Assembly (NCBI GenBank): GCA_014584395.1
Contig: JACTMY010000013.1
Coordinates: forward strand, 124,001 to 188,000
Length of the DNA stretch: 64,000 bases
Source: Planctomycetota bacterium
GTDB taxonomy: Bacteria > Planctomycetota > Planctomycetia > Gemmatales > HRBIN36
Reading direction: 5' to 3'
In this document: piece by piece, positions 44,536-52,254 of the stretch
Layout: every line of letters starts with the position of its first letter
How positions within the stretch are numbered: position 1 is the stretch's first letter
Program-made: the position numbers and the translations under genes
The notes under the pieces: generated by a model
What the model was told of the DNA's origin: nothing
What the model saw: the letters and a program-made list of their open reading frames with translations, nothing else
Database searches by the model: none

Positions 44536-45516
44536 ATGCCCAAGCTCAACATGGTGAAAGCGCTGAACCTGGCAATGCACGAGGAAATGGCTCGGGACGA
44601 GAGCGTCGTGGTCCTAGGCGAGGACGTCGGCCGGGTGGGCGGCGTCTTCCGCGTGACCGAAGGTTTGCTGGAAAAGTTTGGGGCAAAGCGGGTCATTGAC
44701 ACCCCGGTGTCCGAAGCAGGGATTCTGGGATGTGCCGTCGGCATGGCGCTCAACGGTTTGAAACCGATTGCCGAAATCCAGTTCTCGGGGTTTATGTTCA
44801 ATGGCTTTCATCAGCTCAATTGTCACGCCGCCCGGTTTCGCTATCGCAGTTGGGGCCGGTTCGGCGTGCCCATGGTTATGCGCGCTCCCATCGGCGGCGG
44901 CATCCGCGCCCTTGAACATCACAATGACAGCGAGGAAGCCGTCTACGTGCAATCGCCGGGGCTGAAGGCGGTTTATCCATCCACGCCGAAAACGGCCCAC
45001 GGGCTGCTCCTGGCCGCTATTCGCGACCCCGATCCGGTCATGTTTCTCGAACCCAAACGGGTGTATCGCGCCCCGGTGGAGGAGGTCGAAGAAGGGGGCG
45101 ACGCCTGGCCCATCGGCAAGGCCCGTCTCATGCGGGAAGGGCAGCACCTGACCTTGATCAGTTGGGGGGCAATGTTGCAGGAAAGCTTGGAAGCTGCCGA
45201 GCAGGCGGCCAAGGAATCACACATCGAATGCGACGTCATCGACTTGCTCTCCATCGTGCCCATGGATACCGCCGCCATCATTGCGTCGGTCAGCAAGACG
45301 GGCCGCTGCGTGATCGTCCATGAAGCTCCGGCGGCGTGCGGCGTCGGCGCGGAGATCATTGCCCGGATCAATGAGCAGGCCCTGTTGCGGCTCGAAGCGC
45401 CGGTGGCTCGGGTCACCGGTTGGGATATGCCTTATCCGTTTTTTGCCAGGGAAAGCGGTTATTTACCCAATGTGCCGCGAATTCTCGACGCCATTCGCCA
45501 TACGATGGACGCTTAA
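44536..45516 (+). CDS. pdhB: pyruvate dehydrogenase E1 component subunit beta
   Basis: 326 residues from ATG at 44536 (the GTG at 44503 is 33 bases earlier; the N-terminus PKLNMVKALNLAMHEEMARDESVVVLGEDVGRVGGVF matches family starts best). Other marks: VIDTPVSEAGILGCAVGMALNGLKPIAEIQF, FRYRSWGRFGVPMVMRAPIGGG, and C-terminal VDLLSIVPMD-like IDLLSIVPMDTAAIIASVSKTGRCVIVHEAP. Pairs with E1 alpha 68 bases upstream. Confidence 0.95.
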   Translation: MPKLNMVKALNLAMHEEMARDESVVVLGEDVGRVGGVFRVTEGLLEKFGAKRVIDTPVSEAGILGCAVGMALNGLKPIAEIQFSGFMFNGFHQLNCHAARFRYRSWGRFGVPMVMRAPIGGGIRALEHHNDSEEAVYVQSPGLKAVYPSTPKTAHGLLLAAIRDPDPVMFLEPKRVYRAPVEEVEEGGDAWPIGKARLMREGQHLTLISWGAMLQESLEAAEQAAKESHIECDVIDLLSIVPMDTAAIIASVSKTGRCVIVHEAPAACGVGAEIIARINEQALLRLEAPVARVTGWDMPYPFFARESGYLPNVPRILDAIRHTMDA

Positions 45517-45651
45517 GGTCGATTTTTCCGCTAAACTAGAAGCATAAGGAAAACTCAACGCCATTGCCCCTTCTTGCCAGCCGCGAGCGGGGGATGGCAT
45601 CAACGCTCATAACCGACTCTTTTGGAACCCCTTGCCCTTGACGGACAAGTC

Positions 45652-46980
45652 ATGATCAAAGAATTTAAACTGCCCGACCTAGGTGAAGGTCTTAAGGAAG
45701 CCACCCTGGTGAGTTGGAACATTCAGGAAGGCGACGTGGTGAAGGCCGATCAGGCGATCGCCGAGGTGGAGACGGACAAAGCGACGACGCCTTTGCCCAG
45801 CCCCTATGCGGGGAAAGTGGTCAAACTGCACGGCCAACCTGGCGAGGTGATCAAGGTCGGCGCCGTGCTGGTCGCCATCGAGACGGACGCTTCCGCCGCC
45901 GTGCCAGCTAAACCGGCCCCCGCCGCCACGCCGGCCCCCCCGGCCAAGCCCGCCCCCGCCACGGCCTCAGTCACACCCTCTCCGGCGGCGAAACCCGCGC
46001 CAACGCCTGCGCCGGTTGTCCCTGCCGACCGGCCCGTCCTCGCCGCGCCGGCCACGAGAAGGCTGGCCCGCGAACGCGGCGTGGATCTCAGGATGGTCCC
46101 AGGCTCGGGGCCAGGGGGAAGGATCACGACTGATGACGTCATGAAATTCAGCGGCGACGGCGCTAGCCGAGGAGCGGTGGCGCTCTCGGCGGACTTGATC
46201 GAACCGGTCGGCGGCGGGACCGCGGTCGGCGGCGTCAGCCGGCCCGATCTTCCCGATTTCGCCCAATACGGACCGATCGAGAAAAAACCCGCTTCGCCCA
46301 TTCGCAAGCGCATCGCGCAGCGCATGGCCCTGTCCCAGTCCCTTTGTGCCACGGTCACTCACATTGACGAAGCGGACGTGACCGAATTGGAAAACGCGCG
46401 CCGCCAAGCCAAGGACGCCGCCGCCGAGAAGGGCTATAAGCTGACGATCTTGACGATTGTCATGAAGGCTGTGGCCGCCGCCCTTAAACAGCATCCCTCG
46501 CTCAATGCCACTTATGATGAGCTGAAGGGCGAGGTCATTTACAAGCACTACTATCACCTGGGCATCGCCGTCGATAGCCCGCAAGGCTTGCTGGTGCCGG
46601 TGGTGCGCGACGTGGATCGACGCCCCATCACGGAACTGGCCAAGGATTTGGTGGCGCTTTCCGATGCTGCCCGCACCGGCAAAATCACGGCCGAGCAAAT
46701 GCGCGGCGGCAGCTTCACAATCACCAACATCGGCGCCATCGGCGGTTTGGGCTTCACCCCGGTCATTAATTGGCCCGAAGTCGCCATTCTGGGGCTGGGC
46801 CGGACCCATGAAAGGCTGGTTCGCTCCGAGGACGATCCCGACGAGATCACCGGACGTCTGTATCTGCCCATGTGTCTCAGTTTTGACCATCGGCTCATTG
46901 ATGGAGCGGACGCTGCCCGGTTCATGAATACGGTCAAGGCTTACCTCGAACGGCCGGTGTTGCTCTTGGCGGAGATGTAG
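45652..46980 (+). CDS. pdhC: dihydrolipoamide acetyltransferase E2 component
   Basis: 442 residues from ATG at 45652. One lipoyl domain (1-78; lipoyl Lys in AEVETDKATTPL), a long Ala/Pro linker (~82-138), a peripheral E1/E3-binding domain (LAAPATRRLARERGVDLRMVPGSGPGGRITTDDV), a second linker, and the catalytic domain with the terminal SFDHRLIDGADAARF motif (HRxxDG). Transfers acetyl from lipoate to CoA. Only one lipoyl domain, as in many Gram-positive-like complexes; E1 alpha/beta heterodimer type agrees with this. Confidence 0.95.
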   Translation: MIKEFKLPDLGEGLKEATLVSWNIQEGDVVKADQAIAEVETDKATTPLPSPYAGKVVKLHGQPGEVIKVGAVLVAIETDASAAVPAKPAPAATPAPPAKPAPATASVTPSPAAKPAPTPAPVVPADRPVLAAPATRRLARERGVDLRMVPGSGPGGRITTDDVMKFSGDGASRGAVALSADLIEPVGGGTAVGGVSRPDLPDFAQYGPIEKKPASPIRKRIAQRMALSQSLCATVTHIDEADVTELENARRQAKDAAAEKGYKLTILTIVMKAVAAALKQHPSLNATYDELKGEVIYKHYYHLGIAVDSPQGLLVPVVRDVDRRPITELAKDLVALSDAARTGKITAEQMRGGSFTITNIGAIGGLGFTPVINWPEVAILGLGRTHERLVRSEDDPDEITGRLYLPMCLSFDHRLIDGADAARFMNTVKAYLERPVLLLAEM

Positions 46981-47047
46981 ACGAGTGGCGTGTCGTTCCT
47001 GAAGGCCCAGGTCGTTTGGCAATCAGTCCAGTCGCATAGGGGAAGCC

Positions 47048-48493
47048 ATGGTTGTCGGAGAATTCAAGGAACAGGCGGAATTGGTGGTCGTGGGGGGCGG
47101 CCCCGGGGGGTACGCCGCCGCCTTTCATGCCGCGGATTTGGGACTGGACGTCGCCTTGGTCGAGCAGGATCGCCGTCTCGGCGGCACTTGTCTGCTGCGG
47201 GGCTGCATTCCATCCAAGGTGATGATTTCCGCTGCCGAGCGCTTTCATGCCGTACAGCATTCCGATTTCATGGGCATCTCCGTTAAAGACGCCAAGCTCG
47301 ACATGAAGAAGATGGGCGCCTGGCGCGACAAAATTATCCAGGACCTCTCCGGCGGACTGGATGGCCTGGCCAAGGGCCGCAATATTCGCCGCTTCACGGG
47401 CCGGGGCTACCTGAAGTCGGCCAATGAACTGCAGATTGCTTCCGAGGGATCGAACCTGTCCTTGCAGTTCAAGCAGGCTATCCTGGCCCTGGGCAGCACG
47501 CCGATCATGCCCGCGCCGTTCGTCAAGGGTCCGCGCGTCCTCTCCTCCGATGAAGCCATCGGACTGAACGAGCTGCCCGCCAGCTTGCTCGTCGTGGGCG
47601 GCGGCTACATCGGCATCGAACTGGGCAGTTGCCTCGCCGCCTTGGGCAGCCAGGTCACGGTCGTCGAAATGTTCGACCGCTTGCTCCCCGGCATCGACCT
47701 GGACCTCGTCCGCGTCGTCCAGAAATCCCTGGAAAAACGGGGCGTGAAGTTGCATCTGAATTCGAAGGTGGTCGACGTCCAAGAGTCGAAAACCAATGTC
47801 AAGGTGACAGTCGAACCCAAGTCCGGTGCGAAGTGGACCGGCGAGTTCGACCGGGTCTTGGTCGCCATCGGCCGCAAGCCGAACACGCAGGACATGGGGC
47901 TGGAAAAGCTCGGCGTTGCCATGGAGAAGGGCTTCATCACGATCAACGAACGCTGCCAGACGTCCGTGCCGCATCTCTTTGCCATCGGCGACTGTTCGGG
48001 CCAACCGATGCTGGCCCACCGCGCCCGGCGCATGGGCATTGTGGCGGCCGGCGTCGCAGCGGGCAAGTCAGCGGCCTTCGACAATCGCACGATCCCGGCC
48101 GTGGTCTTCTCCGAACCGGAGATTGCCTATTGCGGGATGTCGGAGGAGGAGGCGAAACAAGCCGGCCATGACGTCAAGGTCGGCCGTTTCCGGTTCGCCC
48201 CGAACGGCAGAGCGATGTCGCTGGGACAGACCGAAGGGATGGTCTTTGTCATCGCCGACGCCAAGTCGGAAACGGTGCTGGGCGTCCGCATGGTCGGCCC
48301 GCATGTTTCTGAATTGATCGGCGAGGCCACGCTGGCCGTGGAGATGGCAGCCACACTCGAAGATTTGATCGCCACCATCCACGTGCATCCCACGCTCTCG
48401 GAGACCTTTATGGAAGCCGCCGAGGCCGCGCGCGGAGAAGCCCTGCACAGCGTGCGCGCGAGCAAGGGCAAACCCGCGATGGAAGCCCATTAA
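47048..48493 (+). CDS. lpdA: dihydrolipoyl dehydrogenase (E3)
   Basis: 481 residues, GGGGAAG upstream. FAD motif VVVGGGPGGYAAAFHAADLG, redox disulfide GGTCLLRGCIPSKVM (CxxxxC), NAD motif LLVVGGGYIGIELGSCLAALG, FAD-binding VPHLFAIGDC, and the C-terminal His-Glu pair in TIHVHPTLSETFMEAA. Reoxidises the lipoyl group of E2. Last gene of the pyruvate dehydrogenase cluster. Confidence 0.95.
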   Translation: MVVGEFKEQAELVVVGGGPGGYAAAFHAADLGLDVALVEQDRRLGGTCLLRGCIPSKVMISAAERFHAVQHSDFMGISVKDAKLDMKKMGAWRDKIIQDLSGGLDGLAKGRNIRRFTGRGYLKSANELQIASEGSNLSLQFKQAILALGSTPIMPAPFVKGPRVLSSDEAIGLNELPASLLVVGGGYIGIELGSCLAALGSQVTVVEMFDRLLPGIDLDLVRVVQKSLEKRGVKLHLNSKVVDVQESKTNVKVTVEPKSGAKWTGEFDRVLVAIGRKPNTQDMGLEKLGVAMEKGFITINERCQTSVPHLFAIGDCSGQPMLAHRARRMGIVAAGVAAGKSAAFDNRTIPAVVFSEPEIAYCGMSEEEAKQAGHDVKVGRFRFAPNGRAMSLGQTEGMVFVIADAKSETVLGVRMVGPHVSELIGEATLAVEMAATLEDLIATIHVHPTLSETFMEAAEAARGEALHSVRASKGKPAMEAH

Positions 48494-48524
48494 TCAGCGA
48501 TCGGCAATCAGCGATTGGGCCATG

Positions 48525-48550
48525 AAAAAGGACAGGTCGAAAGCCTGTCC
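48525..48550 (-). terminator. Rho-independent terminator of the small zinc-ribbon gene
   Basis: Read on the minus strand: GGACAGG-CTTTCGA-CCTGTCC followed by TTTTT. A seven-bp perfect stem with a T-run, 25 bases past the stop of the gene ending at 48575 and 31 bases past the lpdA stop; classic shape for the minus strand, possible stem for both. Confidence 0.65.
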
Positions 48551-48574
48551 CTTGGTCGCCATCGAGGTCGATCC

Positions 48575-49072
48575 TTAGTCGCGGTTGAACACGTCTCTCA
48601 CCACGGCGGCCAGGCCGATACAAAAGAGGATGGGCGGGTAATAGAACAGCCAGCCGCCCATCAATCCCCCCACGAACCAAACCACGGCTATGATCATCAT
48701 CAAGAGGCCGCCGATCATGCCCGCGTTGATGTTTTCGAACCAACCCGAACTGAGGCCGACCGAGCTTCGAGGCCGCTTCTTTTTTCTGGGTTTATTCCGC
48801 TTCTTCTGCTCTTGCCAGTCCTCGTCGTCATCGACCTCATCCTGGGGTTTGCGATAAGTTTGGCTCCCGGACGAACCGGTTGAGGGGCGGCCAGGGAGGG
48901 GCATGGCGGGAGCAGGTTCATCGATAATCACGGCCTGCATGGGGGCCGCTGCCGCCCTGGGATCGGTCACCAGCAAGATGCTGCCACAGTTTTGGCACTT
49001 GATTTTCTTTCCTGCAAGCTCATCACTGACGCGAAAGGCTTTGCCACATGAACACGAAAATGCGAGAGGCAT
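48575..49072 (-). CDS. zinc-ribbon protein with C-terminal membrane helices
   Basis: 165 residues; AAGG before the ATG. N-terminal ribbon: FSCSCGKAFRVSDELAGKKIKCQNCGSILLV (four Cys), linker with acidic (DEVDDDEDW) then basic (KKRNKPRKKKRPRSS) stretches, then two membrane segments (AGMIGGLLMMIIAVVWFVGGLMGG and LFYYPPILFCIGLAAVV). Shares the GKKIKC ribbon with the protein at 42163-43056. Function unknown; a small regulated membrane protein. Confidence 0.72.
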   Translation of the reverse strand: MPLAFSCSCGKAFRVSDELAGKKIKCQNCGSILLVTDPRAAAAPMQAVIIDEPAPAMPLPGRPSTGSSGSQTYRKPQDEVDDDEDWQEQKKRNKPRKKKRPRSSVGLSSGWFENINAGMIGGLLMMIIAVVWFVGGLMGGWLFYYPPILFCIGLAAVVRDVFNRD

Positions 49073-49358
49073 GATGAACCTTCAGTATGACTCTTGAAAA
49101 TGGAGGACTTTATTAGATCAAATGTTGTTATGGATTACCATGGAATTTTTGGTGTAGACCAACTTCGTCTGCTACTGAGACGGAACCAACGCTTTCCCTA
49201 ACAGCTCCTCGTAGTCGTTCGTTCAACGGCAGGCAGTTTTCCTTCGCTTTCACTTCCCTGGCATGATAGAAAAAAAGAGGCGGCGCGAGACGGTTAACCG
49301 CGCACATCTCTTCGCCTTGGCGGTGCCTGGGAATGACTCCGATTCGCATGGACTGGAC

Positions 49359-52223
49359 ATGACCAACGAAGAAGCTTCCCCAACGCTGCCGACTCCCCCG
49401 CGCCAGACCACCCACAAGGTGCCAGCCGACGAGGCGGGAACGCTACCCCTGCCCGAGATCAAAATTGGACCGGCCGACATTCCCAAGGTTCCCGGTTACA
49501 CGATCGAGTCAGAGATTGGCCGAGGCGGCATGGGCGTGGTCTACAAGGCGAAACAAGACAAACCCAGCCGCTGGGTCGCGCTCAAGATGGTCCTCAGCGG
49601 CGGTTTCGCCTCTCCCGAGGCTCGCATGCGCTTTCTCCTAGAAGGCGAAGTCCTGGGCCGGTTGCAGCATCCCAACATCGTGCAAATTTACGAGGTGGGC
49701 ACCTTCGAAGGGCAGCCCTATTTCGCCCTGGAATACGTCGACGGCGGCAGCCTGAACGACTTGCTAAAGAAGAAGCACTCCTTCACGATCCACGAGGCTG
49801 CTCTGCTCATCGAGCAACTGGCCCGAGCGATGCAGTATGCCCATGGCAACGGCGTGATCCATCGCGATCTGAAACCCGCGAACATCCTGCTTTCGAACGA
49901 ATTGAGCAGCTCTTCTTCCTCGTCGGGCCTCTCTCCCGGACTGCGGTTGCCCTTTGTTCCGAAGATCACGGATTTTGGCTTGGCCAAGCAAGTCGACGTC
50001 AGCACCGATCTGACCGCCAGCGGCGCTATCCTGGGAACGCCCGCCTACATGGCGCCGGAACAGGCTCGCGGCAAGTCCCGAGAGATTTCCACGGCCACGG
50101 ACGTCTACGCGCTCGGAGCGATGCTCTACGAACTCCTGGCCGGGCGGCCGCCGTTCGTGGCCAATCATCCTTACGACGTCATCGCCCAGGTGATGACCGA
50201 GGAACCGCCTTCGGTCAGTTCCCTGCGCGGCAAGCTGCCCAAGGATTTGGTGACCATCGTTCACAAATGCTTGCAAAAGGAGCCGAGAAAACGTTACGCC
50301 TCGGCTGGCGCCCTGGCGGACGACTTGCAAAACTGGCGCGAGCATCGCCCCATCACGGCCCGGCCCGCCACCCGTCTGGAATTGGTGATGAAGTGGTGCA
50401 GCCGCTACCCAGCCCTGGCGGCCTTGATTTTCGTCTCCACGCTCACCGCGATCATCGTCACGGGACTGGTGGTCAGCGTGTGGCAAATGCAGCGAGCCGT
50501 CGCGGCGGAGAAGCTGGCCAAGCAGAACGAACAGCTTGCCGAAGAGGAGCGGCGCATCTCCGCGGCCGTGCGGAAGTTTCTGCAAGAAAAGCTGCTCGGC
50601 CAGGCGGACGCCAAGGCTCGGGCCGAAGCCCTCCTGCGAACGGGGCTTCTGCCTCAGGAAATCACTCCCAATCCGACCATTCGCGAATTGCTCGACCGCG
50701 CCGCCCTGGAGTTGGCTCCCGAGAAAATCGATGGCCATTTTCCAGGGCAGTATCGCTTGCAGGCCGAACTCCTCCAGACCGTGGGCAACACCTACCGCGG
50801 CATCGGCGGCCAGGAGGATCAGTTCGCTTCGGCCATCCGTTTTCTGCAACGGGCCGTCGCTCTGCGCCAGCAACATCAAGCGGTCGATCATCCCGATACC
50901 CTGCTTGCGATGGAAAACCTGGCCGAAACCTATCTCACCGCCGGCAAACTCAAGGAAGCGATCCAGCTTCTGGAACAAGTGCACGCGGGGCAGGTCAAGC
51001 TTTTGGGGGCTGACCACCCCAACACGCTCAAAACGCTTTATTACATTGCCGAGGGGGTGCGGCAGTCCGATAAATCGCCTGAATCCATACCCCTGTTCGT
51101 GCAAGTCTTGACCGCCCAGGCCAGGCATCCGCAGCTTGGGCCGATGCACGTCGATACCTTGACAACGCAGAATAGCCTGGCCTACGCCTACTGGACGACC
51201 GGCAGGCTGCCCGAATCCATCCAGCAATACGAGCAAGTGCGCTCCGCGCGCACCCAAACCCTGGGCGCCGACCATCCGGACACGCTCATCACCTTGCATT
51301 ACCTGGCTATCGCTTATCGTGACGCGGGACGCCTTCAAGAGGCAATCGATCTGCTCAAGCAAGTCCGCGAATTGCGCCAGGAAAAGCTGGGCGCCGAGCA
51401 CCCGGACTGTCTCAATACCCAGGCCAGCTTGGCCGTGGCCTATCGCATGGCGGGGGAGTTATCCGAGGCAATCAAGCTTTATTCCCACGTGCTCGCCGTG
51501 CGCACCAAACGGCTGGGGGAGCTTCACCCCGACACCTTGCTGGCGATGAACAATTTGGCCGAGGCCTATTTCGACGACGGCCAGGTGGCCCAGGCCATGG
51601 CGTTGTTGGAAAAAGGGCTAGAGCTTTGTGCAGCGCGAATCGGGATGGGGCATCGCCATGCCATCACCATGAAGGCGAATTTAGCGAAGACCTACCAGGC
51701 TTCGGGCCGCCTGCCGGAGAGCGTGCCGCTCTTCGAGCAAGCTTTGACGGGGATCGAGCATTTGCAATATCAGCATCAGTACGCCAAGCGCATCTTCCAC
51801 GACGCCGTAGCCGGTTTCGAGAAGGTTGAGCAATTCGCCAAGGCACAATCATGGCAACGGAAATGGCGGGCCGTCGTCGAGGCCCGCGCCGGCGCCGACT
51901 CCGCCGCTCATGCCGAGGAATCATCCCTTCTGGGCGAGATCTTGCTGCAACAAGCACGCCGCCTGCCTGAAGGAGCGGAGCGGAAGCTGCTTCTGGCCGA
52001 AAGCGAAACGCTGCTTGTGCAAGGCTACGAAGGGATGAAACGGCAATTCACCGCCAAGGAGCCGAAGAGCGAGACTCCCAAGGGAGCGCCAACTGAGTTA
52101 TCCAAGGAGCAGAAAAAGCGGCTCTTCACCGCGGCAGGCCGATTGATCGACTATTTCCAATTAACGGGCCAACCCGAACAGGTGAAGGCCTGGCAAGTTC
52201 ATCAAAAGGAATGGCAGCCTTGA
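49359..52223 (+). CDS. membrane-anchored serine/threonine protein kinase with kinesin-light-chain-type TPRs
   Basis: 954 residues from ATG at 49359; the frame is open up to ATG 49263 but neither has a strong ribosome site. Kinase domain ~48-325: IGRGGMGVVYKA, VALKMVL, VIHRDLKPANILL, ITDFGLAKQ, GTPAYMAPEQ, DVYALGAMLYELLAGRPPF. A Ser-rich insert (NELSSSSSSSGL) lies between the catalytic loop and DFG, itself possibly phosphorylated. Membrane helix LAALIFVSTLTAIIVTGLVVSVW at ~348-370, then tandem TPRs of 42-residue period with GADHPDTL signatures (~500-790), then a helical tail. Paralogue of the kinase at 18809-21481. Confidence 0.92.
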   Translation: MTNEEASPTLPTPPRQTTHKVPADEAGTLPLPEIKIGPADIPKVPGYTIESEIGRGGMGVVYKAKQDKPSRWVALKMVLSGGFASPEARMRFLLEGEVLGRLQHPNIVQIYEVGTFEGQPYFALEYVDGGSLNDLLKKKHSFTIHEAALLIEQLARAMQYAHGNGVIHRDLKPANILLSNELSSSSSSSGLSPGLRLPFVPKITDFGLAKQVDVSTDLTASGAILGTPAYMAPEQARGKSREISTATDVYALGAMLYELLAGRPPFVANHPYDVIAQVMTEEPPSVSSLRGKLPKDLVTIVHKCLQKEPRKRYASAGALADDLQNWREHRPITARPATRLELVMKWCSRYPALAALIFVSTLTAIIVTGLVVSVWQMQRAVAAEKLAKQNEQLAEEERRISAAVRKFLQEKLLGQADAKARAEALLRTGLLPQEITPNPTIRELLDRAALELAPEKIDGHFPGQYRLQAELLQTVGNTYRGIGGQEDQFASAIRFLQRAVALRQQHQAVDHPDTLLAMENLAETYLTAGKLKEAIQLLEQVHAGQVKLLGADHPNTLKTLYYIAEGVRQSDKSPESIPLFVQVLTAQARHPQLGPMHVDTLTTQNSLAYAYWTTGRLPESIQQYEQVRSARTQTLGADHPDTLITLHYLAIAYRDAGRLQEAIDLLKQVRELRQEKLGAEHPDCLNTQASLAVAYRMAGELSEAIKLYSHVLAVRTKRLGELHPDTLLAMNNLAEAYFDDGQVAQAMALLEKGLELCAARIGMGHRHAITMKANLAKTYQASGRLPESVPLFEQALTGIEHLQYQHQYAKRIFHDAVAGFEKVEQFAKAQSWQRKWRAVVEARAGADSAAHAEESSLLGEILLQQARRLPEGAERKLLLAESETLLVQGYEGMKRQFTAKEPKSETPKGAPTELSKEQKKRLFTAAGRLIDYFQLTGQPEQVKAWQVHQKEWQP

Positions 52224-52254
52224 CGTTCCTTCTAGAAGCCAAAGAAGAGGCCGC